Below are positions 1 through 8,039 of a stretch of 33,687 bases of DNA, piece by piece. Below the pieces are notes generated by a model that did not search any database, was not told the origin of the DNA, and saw nothing but the letters and a program-made list of their open reading frames with translations. The stretch comes from Litorilinea aerophila (GTDB lineage Bacteria; Chloroflexota; Anaerolineae; Caldilineales; Caldilineaceae). The stretch spans positions 1-33,687 of the forward strand of contig CAMDEX010000038.1 in NCBI GenBank assembly GCA_945897075.1, in the 5' to 3' direction. The translations under genes were made by a program, and so were the position numbers. Position 1 is the stretch's first letter. Each line of letters opens with the position of its first letter.

Positions 1-3000
1 GCGCCGACTTCTTCAGCCGCGGTGATGCTGCGCGCCCACCAGTCGCGGGCAGCTTTGACTTTGCCGCGCTGGTATTCATAGATGCCCTGCAAGCGATAGG
101 CTTCGGGCTGCCAGGGGCGGTAGCTCTTGGCCCAGCGTCGCGCCTGACGACAGGCCGCTTGCGCCTTGACCAGCCACTGCTTGCAGATCTCTGCGCTGGT
201 AGCCTCGGCTTGACGCAGAGAACCATCGGCCAACCCGCAATAGACCCGGCCCAGAAAGCGTCCGCCCTGTACGTCGTGTTCCTGGGCAACCGTCAAACTG
301 CGTTCCAGCAAAACCAGACCCTCGTCCAGTTTGCCTTGCCACAGAAGCGTCTGTCCCCGTTCCGCCAGGGCTACGACGACACTGATATAGTCGGGAATGG
401 CGTGGGCCAGCTCCAGATAGCGCTGAAAGGAGTCACAGGCCGCATCGAGGCGTCCTTGCATACGCTGGGCTGGACCAAGCACGGAATAGCCCCAGGCCAG
501 GACTTGGACATCGCCACCGTCCTCGCCTAGACGGATGAGTTCCTCGGCGTAGCTGGTGGCCTGGGCCACATCGCCCATATAGACGAGAGTTTCGCCGCCG
601 AGCATTGTGGGCGCGCCCCAGCCGCGCAGATTGCCCACTTGCTGGTAGGCCGCAGCCGAACGGCGGCCAAAGTCCACGGCTGCTTGGGGTTGTCCCTGCC
701 AGGATGCGTGCATTGTCAACCCCTGCATCGCGTAGCTGGTGATGACCGGTTCGTCCATCTCCGCAGCCAGAGTTTGCCCTAAACGTCCGTAGAAGCCGCC
801 GATTGGGTAAAGTCCAAAAAAATCGGCCACAGTAAGCATCCCCATATAGCCCATGACACGGAAGCGAGTGTCGTTGGCGCGCTCGGCCAGATTCAGGCTA
901 CGCATGGCAGAGAGCAGAAAGCGCTCCGGATGGCTGACGATATTGATCCAATTGACCGCTTCCAGGACGCGATTTTGCTCGATCACAATCTCTGGGCTGG
1001 GCGGCGGAAAGAGGGCAATCGCCAACCGCGGGCTAAGACGGTAGAGCAGTTGGCGTCCCACCTCGGCCAGGATGGCGCGGCGGACTGCCCACTGCGCGGT
1101 GGGCAGGGGCGCGCCCAGCAGACGCAGCGCGCCCAGCAGATGTTCTTCGGCCTGGGCGTGTTTGCCCCGCCGGTAATAAGCTTCGCCGATCTTGCGTTCC
1201 AGCCGTGCCCGCTGGATTGGGTCCCATTTGTCGCCAAAGAGACGGCTGTAGACCGCCAACGCTTTTTCGTAGTGGGCCAGGGCCTCGGCGTCGGCAGCCA
1301 CTTGCACGGCTTTGTCTCCGGCCTTGAAGAGATAGTCCTGGGCTTTCTCCCACTGCTCGGCCTGGGCAAAGTGCCAAGCCAGCAGAGCAGAAAATTCATC
1401 CAGCCGGTCGGCAAAGAGGCTCTCGATGGCCTCGCCTACCTGGGCGTGGAGTTCCCGTCGCCGCTGCATGAGGGTATTTTCGTAGGTGGCCTGCTGGGCC
1501 AGGGCGTGTTTGAAGACGTATTCCAACTCCGGCTGGCTCTGCCGCTCGCGGATCAGTTCCACCGCCAGCAGACTCTCCAACCGGCGGTCAATCTCCTCAC
1601 CGCTACGGGCCACTTCACGCAAGATACGATAGAGAAAGCTACGCCCGATGACCGCGGCCATACGCAGCACTTCCTTCACATCCTCGTCCAACCGATCCAC
1701 CCGGGCCATAATCACGCCCTGGATGTTGTTGGGAATTTGCACCGCATCAATCAGACCCGTGGCGCGCCATTGACCCGTCTCCCGGCTGCGCACGATCAGC
1801 CCGGCGCTGATCAGCGTGCGGATCACCTCCTCGACAAAGAAGGGGTTGCCATCGGCCTGTTGCACAATTCTATCGCGCGCGTGGATGGGCAGCGCTTCGA
1901 TCTCCAACAGATTGCGGATCAGTTGGGTGCTATCGCTCTGGGAAAGGGGGGTAAGCAGAATCTCCGTGTAGCGGTTGGCACTCTGTTCCTGGGCCAGGGC
2001 GCGCAGAGGGCCGATGGGCGTCTCCCAATCCGGGCGGCTGACCCCGACCAGCAGCAGGGGCACACGCTCGCTCAACGGCAGCAGATGCTCCAGCAGCCGG
2101 GCCGAGGATTCGTCCATCCAGTGGATGTCCTCAAAAACCAGAACGAGGGGGTGACTCTGGGCCAGCCGCTCGAAGAAGCGCCGGGAAGCCAGAAAAATCT
2201 GCCGCCCTAACCCTTCGCTGTCCAGATGGCGCACCCGCTCGGAAAACTGTTGGGGGATCGCAATCGTGAGCAGGCTGGCCAAATAGGGCAGAATCTCCTG
2301 ACTGGCGTCGCCAAAGAGCGGTCGCAGGTTAGCGGCCAGCTTTTCCCAGGCCGAAGCTTCGGTGTCGTCTTCGCCGATCTGGGCAAAGCGACGCAGCATC
2401 TCCTGGAAGGGCCAATAGCTGATGCCCTGCCCAAAGGAGAGGGTTCGCCCTTCCAGCCAGCGGATGGCCGCCAGATCGGTTGAGCGCTGGGCGTCTTCCC
2501 GGCTTTCGGCCAGCAGCCGGGACTTGCCCAATCCGGCTTCGCCCAGCAGGAGGAGCAGACCGCCTTCTCCGCCGCTCAACCGTTGCAACGCCCCAGCCAG
2601 GGCGGCCGACTCGGCGGCGCGCCCCACCAGCGGTGAACGAATGCCGTGGGATTCCAGCCCGCGCAGCCGGCCCGTTGCTTCCTTACGGCGCAGAGGGCGG
2701 TAGGCGGCCACCGGTTCGGTTTTGCCTTTGAGTTGAATTTTGCCCAACTCCTGCCAGTCGAAAAGGGGCGCGGCCAGCCGCCAGGTCTCCTCAGCCACCT
2801 GCGCCGTGCCTGGTTCGGCGGTCTGTTCCATACGCGCGGCCAGGTTGATGGCGTCACCCATCGCGGTGTATTCCATGCGCAGGTCGGAACCGACGGCACC
2901 GACGACGACGAGGCCGGTGTTGATGCCGATGCGGGGGAGGAGGGGGGGAAATTGTGAATTGTGAATTGTGAATTGTGAATTGTGAATGGGGAGGTTACGA

Positions 3001-3458
3001 AAGTTGTCGAGAATATCCAGGGCGGCGAGGACGGCGCGCTGGGGGTCGTCTTCGTGGGCGATGGGCGCGCCGAAGAAGGCGAGGATGCCGTCACCCATCA
3101 GCCGGGCGACTGTACCCTCGTATTGGTAGACCGGGCGGATCATCCGCTCGAAGGCGGCGTTGATAATCTCCGTCCACTCCTCCGGGTCCATCTGTTCGGC
3201 CAACGCGGTGGAGCCTTTCACGTCGCAGAAAAGCATTGTGACGACACGCCGTTCGCCCTGCATTGCGCCACTGCTGCGGGCTGCTTGCAGCTTGGCGGCC
3301 AGTTCCGGGGGGAGGAAGCGGTCAGCCGGGGAAGAGGAAGGTATGACAGGAGGAAGGGAGGAAGGGAGGAGGGCAACAGGCAGCGCGCCTCCGCAGCTAT
3401 CGCAGAATTTTGCCCCATCTCGGTTGACAGCGGCGCAGGTTGGACAGATTGTCATCAT
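1..3458 (-). CDS. Class III cyclase / AAA ATPase / TPR-like signalling protein (C-terminus beyond window edge)
   Basis: The reading frame is open from 3458 to the window start (1152 codons visible), so the C-terminus is missing. In order: a zinc ribbon (C5, C8, C19, C22); a low-complexity Pro/Ser linker (about 27-45); a class III nucleotide cyclase domain (about 70-255) with metal aspartates D79 and D123 and with N205 and R209 retained; then an AAA/NACHT-like ATPase with Walker A GEAGLGKS (306-313) and a Walker B-like LVLVFEDIH near residue 441; then long helical TPR-like repeats to the edge. The purine-selecting positions hold V117 and T198 rather than Lys and Asp, as is seen in this multidomain cyclase type, so cyclase activity and specificity are uncertain. 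GGAGG lies 2 nt before the first of two adjacent ATGs and 5 nt before the second (3455), which may be the real start. A heptanucleotide repeat encodes residues 158-170, inside the cyclase domain. It is probably a cytoplasmic signal-responsive ATPase or regulator. Confidence 0.88.
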   Translation of the reverse strand, partial: MMTICPTCAAVNRDGAKFCDSCGGALPVALLPSSLPPVIPSSSPADRFLPPELAAKLQAARSSGAMQGERRVVTMLFCDVKGSTALAEQMDPEEWTEIINAAFERMIRPVYQYEGTVARLMGDGILAFFGAPIAHEDDPQRAVLAALDILDNFRNLPIHNSQFTIHNSQFPPLLPRIGINTGLVVVGAVGSDLRMEYTAMGDAINLAARMEQTAEPGTAQVAEETWRLAAPLFDWQELGKIQLKGKTEPVAAYRPLRRKEATGRLRGLESHGIRSPLVGRAAESAALAGALQRLSGGEGGLLLLLGEAGLGKSRLLAESREDAQRSTDLAAIRWLEGRTLSFGQGISYWPFQEMLRRFAQIGEDDTEASAWEKLAANLRPLFGDASQEILPYLASLLTIAIPQQFSERVRHLDSEGLGRQIFLASRRFFERLAQSHPLVLVFEDIHWMDESSARLLEHLLPLSERVPLLLVGVSRPDWETPIGPLRALAQEQSANRYTEILLTPLSQSDSTQLIRNLLEIEALPIHARDRIVQQADGNPFFVEEVIRTLISAGLIVRSRETGQWRATGLIDAVQIPNNIQGVIMARVDRLDEDVKEVLRMAAVIGRSFLYRILREVARSGEEIDRRLESLLAVELIRERQSQPELEYVFKHALAQQATYENTLMQRRRELHAQVGEAIESLFADRLDEFSALLAWHFAQAEQWEKAQDYLFKAGDKAVQVAADAEALAHYEKALAVYSRLFGDKWDPIQRARLERKIGEAYYRRGKHAQAEEHLLGALRLLGAPLPTAQWAVRRAILAEVGRQLLYRLSPRLAIALFPPPSPEIVIEQNRVLEAVNWINIVSHPERFLLSAMRSLNLAERANDTRFRVMGYMGMLTVADFFGLYPIGGFYGRLGQTLAAEMDEPVITSYAMQGLTMHASWQGQPQAAVDFGRRSAAAYQQVGNLRGWGAPTMLGGETLVYMGDVAQATSYAEELIRLGEDGGDVQVLAWGYSVLGPAQRMQGRLDAACDSFQRYLELAHAIPDYISVVVALAERGQTLLWQGKLDEGLVLLERSLTVAQEHDVQGGRFLGRVYCGLADGSLRQAEATSAEICKQWLVKAQAACRQARRWAKSYRPWQPEAYRLQGIYEYQRGKVKAARDWWARSITAAEEVG
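2951..2985. repeat. Five tandem copies of the 7-mer ATTGTGA inside a coding sequence
   Basis: Five perfect head-to-tail copies of ATTGTGA lie in the cyclase domain of the first gene, encoding IHNSQFTIHNSQF. The frame is open on both sides and continues into the conserved RIGINTG strand. Because the unit is 7 bp, gain or loss of one copy would shift the frame. Confidence 0.95.
3330..3372. repeat. GGAAGGGA-type purine-rich low-complexity tract within coding sequence
   Basis: A GGAAGGGAGGAAGGGAGG-like tract encodes the Pro/Ser/Leu linker between the zinc ribbon and the cyclase domain. Much the same purine-rich motif recurs between genes at about 25105-25217, which suggests that an intergenic-type repeat was absorbed into the coding sequence. 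Confidence 0.6.
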
Positions 3459-3466
3459 TTCCTCCT

Positions 3467-4726
3467 TCAGGACGGATGCGCGTAACGAACCACCACATCC
3501 TCCAAAAACCAGGTCTGCATGGGACCTTTGCCTTTGACTTCGATCCAGCCGCGCGCTTCGCAAACAAAGGCATCTTTGATCAGTTCGTAGGTGGCGTGGC
3601 CGATCTGAATTTTGCCCGCCACGCCGTGCGATTCCATGCGCGCCGAAACATTCACCGCATCCCCCCACAGGTCGTAGTGAAATTTGGTTGTGCCGATCAC
3701 CCCCGCCACGGCCGCGCCGGAGTTAATGCCCACGCGAATCTCCAGATCGAGGAGACTGCCGTTGACATTGCGGCTTTGCATATAGGCGCGCATCTCCAGG
3801 GCCATACTACACAGCGCGCTGGCGTGGCTGGGGTGGGGACGGGGCACACCGGCCGCGGCCATATAGCCATCGCCGATCGTGCGAATCTTCTCCACGCCGT
3901 GCTTTTCGGCCAGGCTGTCGAAGTGGCTGAAAATCTCGTTGAGTACATCCACCGTCTGGCGGGGGGTCAGCATCTCCGAGAGCGGGGTAAAGCCAACCAC
4001 ATCGGCAAAGAGGACGCTCACATTGTCGAAGGCGTCGGCAATAGACTGGTCGCTCTCTTTGAGAAGCAGAGCAATCTCTCTAGGCAGCACGTTGAGCAGC
4101 AGCCGCTCGGTCTTCTCCTTTTCGTGTGACAAAAGATGCAGGGCAGTGTCGCGCTGGGCGACGAAATAAGAGAGCAATACAAAAATGACAGCGGCAGGTA
4201 TACCCACATCAATCACAAAGAAGATATCGCGCACCAGCGGCGACAAAAAATTGTCTGTACGCAAAAAGGGGCCAATCAGGGCGCTGAGAATGATTAAGCC
4301 GAGAAAGCCTAAAAACCAGTAAAGGGCAGTACGCGGTGTCGTGAGCAAAAGCGCGAGGAGAGGAACCAACATCGCCCAAGCAGCCACCACGCTGCCCAAC
4401 ACAAAGCCGCCCAACGACCACATCAACAAAAAGGGCAGCAAGAGCAGGATAGTCAGCAATACACGGCGCAAAAACCGGACGTTGCCCGTGATAGAAAAGA
4501 TAAGCACGCTCAAGTGGATGATCACCCCGTAGGCAAAGGGAATCGTGCCGGGCAGCCATTCGCCAAAAGCGAAATAGATCAGCCCCCACACAAAGCCAGC
4601 CATCCCGGTCATCAATGCAGTAGCGCTCGTCAGTCGTTTGCACAGCCGTTCGTCTTCCGTATCCGCCGGGCGCGCGCCGATACGTTCCACCAACGATACC
4701 TGATTATTTAAGAATTTTCTGAACAC
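3467..4726 (-). CDS. Membrane-anchored class III adenylate cyclase
   Basis: About 419 residues if translation begins at GTG 4726, which has GGAG 5 nt upstream; an ATG at 4831 is possible in frame but lies before a 15-bp inverted repeat and would add non-conserved sequence. About six hydrophobic segments (roughly 36-190) precede a helical linker (190-224, containing LLLNVLPREIA) and a C-terminal cyclase domain. Both metal aspartates (D242 in LFADVVGF, D286 in TIGDGYM), adenine-selecting K280 and D352 (in YDLWGD), and transition-state N359 and R363 are present, so ATP to cAMP activity is expected. It lies just upstream of the multidomain cyclase gene on the same strand, with 8 bp between stop and start, so the two are probably co-transcribed. 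The membrane part probably senses or transmits a signal; its ligand is unknown. Confidence 0.9.
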   Translation of the reverse strand: MFRKFLNNQVSLVERIGARPADTEDERLCKRLTSATALMTGMAGFVWGLIYFAFGEWLPGTIPFAYGVIIHLSVLIFSITGNVRFLRRVLLTILLLLPFLLMWSLGGFVLGSVVAAWAMLVPLLALLLTTPRTALYWFLGFLGLIILSALIGPFLRTDNFLSPLVRDIFFVIDVGIPAAVIFVLLSYFVAQRDTALHLLSHEKEKTERLLLNVLPREIALLLKESDQSIADAFDNVSVLFADVVGFTPLSEMLTPRQTVDVLNEIFSHFDSLAEKHGVEKIRTIGDGYMAAAGVPRPHPSHASALCSMALEMRAYMQSRNVNGSLLDLEIRVGINSGAAVAGVIGTTKFHYDLWGDAVNVSARMESHGVAGKIQIGHATYELIKDAFVCEARGWIEVKGKGPMQTWFLEDVVVRYAHPS

Positions 4727-4753
4727 AAGGACTCCAATCCTCCTGGGAACGCC

Positions 4754-4797
4754 GCCATCCCTGGCGGCCAGTGGTGACATCTGCCGCCAGGGATGGC
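4754..4797. terminator. 15-bp perfect inverted repeat between PIG-L and cyclase genes
   Basis: Arms GCCATCCCTGGCGGC and its exact complement are separated by 14 nt, just after the stop of the PIG-L gene (4812) and before the cyclase start (4726). No T-run follows, so it could be a weak terminator, an mRNA-stabilising hairpin or a dispersed palindrome. Confidence 0.5.
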
Positions 4798-4811
4798 AGT
4801 GCGCCCAATCG

Positions 4812-5639
4812 TTATAGACCGGCGTTGACAAACGGAAAGAGGATTGCCTTCTTCTCCGCTGTCAAAGGAGAACCATACTCGCACGCCTCAAAGGCTTCGG
4901 CAAATTCTACCCGCCGCCCGCGCTCCTCGCCGTAGTCGGCCACCAGCATCTCCCGATACAGCTCGGCGGCGCGGCGGAAACGGGGGGCGCGGAAGCCACG
5001 CAGCCAGGCCCGGCGCTCCTTCTCCCCCGCTGGCACTTGGGCCAGAGAGCCGTCGTTGTAGGGCAGCCATTCGTACATCTGCGAGACGTGGCAGTGCAGA
5101 GCATCGATCTTCTGTTCAAACACTTCGTCAATGTCCACCACCACATTGGGCGCAAAAGGATAGGGGCGCTGAAAGTGATCCCAGGTGTAGACGATCACCG
5201 GCATCGTCATCAGATGGGGGACATGGGAGACGACGTTGGGCACAGTCAGCAGATAGGAGGCGTCCTGCACCAGTTGGGAGGTATAGCGGTGATCCGGGTG
5301 ATAGTCGTTGGGGCGGTGGGTGGTCATCAGGTCGGGCTGGAACTCGCGGATGAGCGCGATAAGCTGGTGGCGCACTTCCAGCGAGGGCAGCAGGCTGCCG
5401 TCGTGGTTGTCCAGGGTGATGTACTCTGCGCCCACACAACGCCCCGCGTTGGCGGCTTCGATCCGCCGCCGCTGGGCCAGGGGGCCGCCGCCCATCTCGT
5501 GGTGGCCGGCGTCGCCGTTGGTCACGCTGACCATTTTTACGGTGTGGCCCAGACGGCTGTAGAGCGCGGACAGCCCGCCCGCGCCAAAATCCGCATCGTC
5601 GGGATGCGCGCCGATAATCAGAAGACGGAGGGAAGTCAT
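4812..5639 (-). CDS. PIG-L/LmbE family deacetylase (copy 1)
   Basis: A 275-residue zinc-dependent N-acyl deacetylase fold. The Rossmann-like N-terminus LRLLIIGAHPDDADF carries the metal motif HPDD, and the second metal motif NDYHPDHR lies near the middle; these define the PIG-L family, which removes acetyl groups from GlcNAc-type substrates. ATG 5639 is preceded by AAGGAG at 8 nt; the frame could extend to 5720 but that stretch is a palindromic repeat. It is the last of four same-strand genes (PIG-L, UBP finger, UBP finger, PIG-L). A hairpin repeat separates it from the upstream zinc-finger gene, so it may be transcribed independently. The family is clear but the substrate is not: mycothiol or bacillithiol synthesis, antibiotic modification and glycan deacetylation are all possible. 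Confidence 0.9.
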   Translation of the reverse strand: MTSLRLLIIGAHPDDADFGAGGLSALYSRLGHTVKMVSVTNGDAGHHEMGGGPLAQRRRIEAANAGRCVGAEYITLDNHDGSLLPSLEVRHQLIALIREFQPDLMTTHRPNDYHPDHRYTSQLVQDASYLLTVPNVVSHVPHLMTMPVIVYTWDHFQRPYPFAPNVVVDIDEVFEQKIDALHCHVSQMYEWLPYNDGSLAQVPAGEKERRAWLRGFRAPRFRRAAELYREMLVADYGEERGRRVEFAEAFEACEYGSPLTAEKKAILFPFVNAGL

Positions 5640-5676
5640 GGGGTATACTCCTTGCGGATGGTTTGTTGTGGTTGCC

Positions 5677-5732
5677 GAAACGTGAAAGATGAAACGTGAG
5701 TGTACGTGAGGTGATCTCACGTTTCACGTTTC
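5677..5732. repeat. GAAACGTGAAACGTGAG-type inverted repeat, copy 1
   Basis: Arms GAAACGTGAG (5691-5700) and CTCACGTTTC (5716-5725) pair perfectly, with further GAAACGTGA / TCACGTTTC sequence outside. It lies immediately after the stop of the zinc-finger gene at 5735. The same arm sequence forms longer hairpins at 9585 and 18271, always at gene ends, so it may terminate transcription. Confidence 0.75.
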
Positions 5733-5734
5733 TG

Positions 5735-6097
5735 TTATCGCATCGGTCTGTCCAGTTGCTTTGACCGCGAGCCGATGAAGGCGTCGTCGGCGTAACACCA
5801 GATCCAGCCCTGGCCTGGTTGGATGGTGCGCACGAGCGGATGGCCGGTGGCTTCCACGTGCTGCTTCATATGTTTGTTCTTGCTCCCATCACAGCAGCCC
5901 ACATAGCCGCAGATCAGACACATGCGCAGTTCGGGCCAGTCGTCGCCCAGCTTCACACAATCTGCGCAGACAGTGACCCCTGTCTCGCGCACGGCGATTT
6001 GACCCAAATGGCTGCACTTCCTCTCCGTCCACTGTCGGGTGAACTCCCAGCGCAGATACCATTCGGGAAAGCGAAACTTCTTGACTTTCTGGGGCAT
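5735..6097 (-). CDS. Small UBP-type zinc-finger protein (copy 1)
   Basis: A 120-residue protein that is mostly one UBP-type zinc finger (ZnF_UBP), the fold that in eukaryotic deubiquitinases and HDAC6 binds the free C-terminus of ubiquitin. Visible ligands: C and H in KCSHLGQI, C-x-x-C in VCADC, C-x-x-C in CLICGYVGCC, then HMKQH and the GH of ATGHP, and a WIWCY motif near the end. AGGAG lies 6 nt before the ATG. The N-terminus (KVKKFRFPEWYLRWEFTRQW) is charged and unlike the other copy. Bacterial ZnF_UBP proteins have no settled function. It sits between a second ZnF_UBP gene and a PIG-L gene on the same strand. I infer binding of a peptide C-terminus or small ligand, without direct support. 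Confidence 0.85.
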   Translation of the reverse strand: MPQKVKKFRFPEWYLRWEFTRQWTERKCSHLGQIAVRETGVTVCADCVKLGDDWPELRMCLICGYVGCCDGSKNKHMKQHVEATGHPLVRTIQPGQGWIWCYADDAFIGSRSKQLDRPMR

Positions 6098-6117
6098 AGA
6101 ATACTCCTGTTTATCAA

Positions 6118-6193
6118 GTTAAGGCGGACTGGCAGTCCGCCCTACGGAAAGCACCGTCTGGACGTAAGGCGGACTGGCAGTCCGCCTTACGTC
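6118..6193. repeat. Two copies of a GGCGGACTGGCAGTCCGCC palindrome
   Basis: Near-perfect 19-bp palindromes occur at 6123-6141 and 6168-6186, 45 bp apart. The second extends to a 33-bp palindrome (6161-6193) bounded by GACGTAA and TTACGTC and overlaps the stop codon of the zinc-finger gene ending at 6192. It fills the gap between the two zinc-finger genes. Confidence 0.9.
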
Positions 6194-6500
6194 AACGCTT
6201 TTGGTTGCGACCCGCGGGATGATCGGTGATGGCCGTCTGGTCCACGTAGCACCAAATCCAACTCTCGCCCGGCTGCAAGGAACGAAGCAGAGGGTGGCCG
6301 CTGGCGTGAAAGTGCGTAGTGGCATGGCGGTTCTTGGAATTGTCGCAGCAACCCACCTGCCCGCAGACGAGACACTGGCGCAAATGTACCCAACCGTCAC
6401 CCCGCGCCACACATTGGGGGCAGACGCTCTGATCGCTGGGAAAGTCGCCGATCTGGTCGAGATGGCTGCACGGGCTGTCAACGGGCGTGGTCATCGTCAT
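6192..6500 (-). CDS. Small UBP-type zinc-finger protein (copy 2), coupled to PIG-L
   Basis: A 102-residue paralogue of the neighbouring zinc-finger protein, with the same ligand order: CSHLDQI, VCPQC, CLVCGQVGCC, then HATTHFHASGHP, and WIWCYVD. Almost the whole protein is the finger domain. Its start overlaps the end of the upstream PIG-L gene (stop at 6478) by 23 bp, which points to translational coupling and a shared role. GGAG lies 3 nt before the ATG at 6500 and 9 nt before an in-frame ATG at 6494, so 6494 is a credible alternative start. Its stop codon overlaps a palindromic repeat. Function unknown; a ligand-binding adaptor for the deacetylase is inference only. Confidence 0.87.
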   Translation of the reverse strand: MTMTTPVDSPCSHLDQIGDFPSDQSVCPQCVARGDGWVHLRQCLVCGQVGCCDNSKNRHATTHFHASGHPLLRSLQPGESWIWCYVDQTAITDHPAGRNQKR

Positions 6501-7341
6501 TTACTCCGTGGCAAAGGTCTTCGATGAGAGGCGCGCCCGGCGTGGGCGTCAAGGGCGGTTGCACCTGGACAAAGTGTTCATGCCCAAACGCGGCGCGGAA
6601 TACGGCGTCGGGCACACGCATCATCTGGTGCTCCCCGCCAAATTGGGTGCGGTGACAGGCCAAGCCCTGCCGCTTCAGAGGTGCGTCTGCGCTACAGTCC
6701 AGGCCGTGGGTGATGAGCGCGGCCATCGGGTCTGGTTCGTCCAAACGGAAAGCGCCAAATGAGCTGACGTCCATGCCCTGGCTGACCTGCCACTCCACAA
6801 AAGCGCGCCAGCCCTCCTTCAGAATCGCCGCATAGAAAAGACGCTGGGGCTGCCACGCCGTCCCCGCCTCCGGGTAGGCCGTCGCATCCCCGGCTGCGGC
6901 ATAGGCGGTTGTGGTGTGGCGGCTGGCCGCGATGTGGTCCGGGTGGCCGTACCAGCCGCCCGGTTCAAAGGTGATGACGATATGCGGGCGCAATTCACGG
7001 ATCAACGCCACAATTCTCCCGACTGCTTCGGTGGCCGGGGATTGCACAAAGGCACGCGGATCGTCGTTCTCGGCGCTGCCCGCCATCCCCGAATCCCGGT
7101 AGCCCAGAAAGCGCAGTTGCTGGATGCCCAGCGTCTTCACCGCGCATTCCAGTTCGCCCTGGCGCACCTGGCCCATCGTCTCCCGTGTCGCCAAAGCGGG
7201 ATCGCTGCTCTCCCCCACCTCGCCGCGGGTGACAGAGCAGAGGGTGACGTGGCTGCCGGAGCGGGCATAGCGGACAAGAGAGCCGCTCACCGCGCCCTCG
7301 TCGTCCGGGTGGGCAAAGATCGCAAGCAAACGATAGGGCAT
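6478..7341 (-). CDS. PIG-L/LmbE family deacetylase (copy 2)
   Basis: A 287-residue zinc-dependent deacetylase of the LmbE/MshB/BshB group. The N-terminus has AIFAHPDDE (metal motif HPDD, with the general-base Asp next to it) and the mid-protein motif WYGHPDH supplies the other metal ligand. ATG 7341 has AGGAA 7 nt upstream; an upstream ATG at 7395 lies in a mobile-type palindrome and is less likely. It overlaps the next gene, a UBP zinc finger, by 23 bp. It is clearly diverged from the other PIG-L protein nearby, so this is not a recent duplication. A role in low-molecular-weight thiol synthesis or conjugate cleavage (MshB/Mca/BshB-like) is possible, but no other thiol-pathway gene is in the window. 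Confidence 0.9.
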   Translation of the reverse strand: MPYRLLAIFAHPDDEGAVSGSLVRYARSGSHVTLCSVTRGEVGESSDPALATRETMGQVRQGELECAVKTLGIQQLRFLGYRDSGMAGSAENDDPRAFVQSPATEAVGRIVALIRELRPHIVITFEPGGWYGHPDHIAASRHTTTAYAAAGDATAYPEAGTAWQPQRLFYAAILKEGWRAFVEWQVSQGMDVSSFGAFRLDEPDPMAALITHGLDCSADAPLKRQGLACHRTQFGGEHQMMRVPDAVFRAAFGHEHFVQVQPPLTPTPGAPLIEDLCHGVNDDDHAR

Positions 7342-7380
7342 TGGGTGATTCCTGGTGGCGTGTGGATTGGATGGAAAAGA

Positions 7381-7527
7381 ATTGGGTCTCTTCAAAATCA
7401 GTTAAGGACTCTATAGCCGCGGATAGTGGGTAGCGCGGATTTGTCTCGTCTCACACAGACCCATTCGCGCTGCCCATTATCCGCGGCTATCACACCCGTC
7501 TTGTAACTAACTTTGCATAGACCCAAT
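7381..7527. mobile_element. 147-bp palindromic MITE-like element
   Basis: Outer ends match as inverted repeats (ATTGGGTCT, then CAAA and AGTTA in register), and an inner pair of 28-bp arms (7413-7440 and 7463-7490, built on ATAGCCGCGGATA) matches with about four differences. It encodes nothing and lies between the DinB-like gene and the PIG-L gene. No target duplication is obvious. It could also act as a terminator for the DinB-like gene. Confidence 0.6.
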
Positions 7528-7532
7528 AACCT

Positions 7533-8039
7533 TTAGAACGCGTCACCCTTCAGCCCAAAGGTGCCTTTGACTGCTGCAATCTCGCCGCTCAGGGCAGCCA
7601 GATGTCCCGCCATCAGATTGGCAATACACCAGGCATGACTCTGTGTACCCGCGCCGATCATCGAAAGATCGATCATCCGCTCCAAGTCTGCCCCGCCCGC
7701 ATAGGCCATAGCCGCCCCAAAGACGGCCTGGGCGTAGGCGTTCAATTGGGCGAAGTCCACTTGCACGCTCTTGCCCCACTCTGCTGTAATATCGGGGCGC
7801 ACAACACTCACACCGGTCTTGCCCGCCCACTCGCCTTCATAGAGCGCCGGCTGGCCATTAAAAAAGCTGTGAATCTGCCAATCTGTGCTGATCACTCCGT
7901 GGGCATAAGTGGCGGCAATCGTCTGCATCGTGCCGCCGGGGTCGCGGTGGGCAATTTCGGACGACACATCAGCCATCACCTGCTGGATGTAATAGCTGGC
8001 AAAACCGACAGCCTGCTGGAGTACTTGGTTTCCATTCAT
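7533..8039 (-). CDS. DinB-like four-helix metal-binding protein
   Basis: A 168-residue mostly helical protein resembling the DinB/YfiT superfamily of bacterial metal-dependent enzymes and thiol S-transferases. Supporting features are the metal-type histidine in TYAHGVISTDW and the C-terminal helix AGHLAALSGEIAAVKGTFGLKG, where the H...GEI pattern followed by a Gly-Lys end is typical. The full three-His set is not clear to me, so catalysis is uncertain. ATG 8039 has AGGAG 9 nt upstream. It is transcribed away from the Gfo/Idh gene. DinB-like enzymes often use mycothiol or bacillithiol, and a PIG-L deacetylase follows on the same strand, so a thiol link is conceivable but not shown. Confidence 0.65.
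   Translation of the reverse strand: MNGNQVLQQAVGFASYYIQQVMADVSSEIAHRDPGGTMQTIAATYAHGVISTDWQIHSFFNGQPALYEGEWAGKTGVSVVRPDITAEWGKSVQVDFAQLNAYAQAVFGAAMAYAGGADLERMIDLSMIGAGTQSHAWCIANLMAGHLAALSGEIAAVKGTFGLKGDAF

Noticed and set aside
930-2210. 426-residue plus-strand open frame
   Set aside because: Antisense shadow of the large cyclase/ATPase gene, whose minus-strand frame has Walker motifs and is open throughout.
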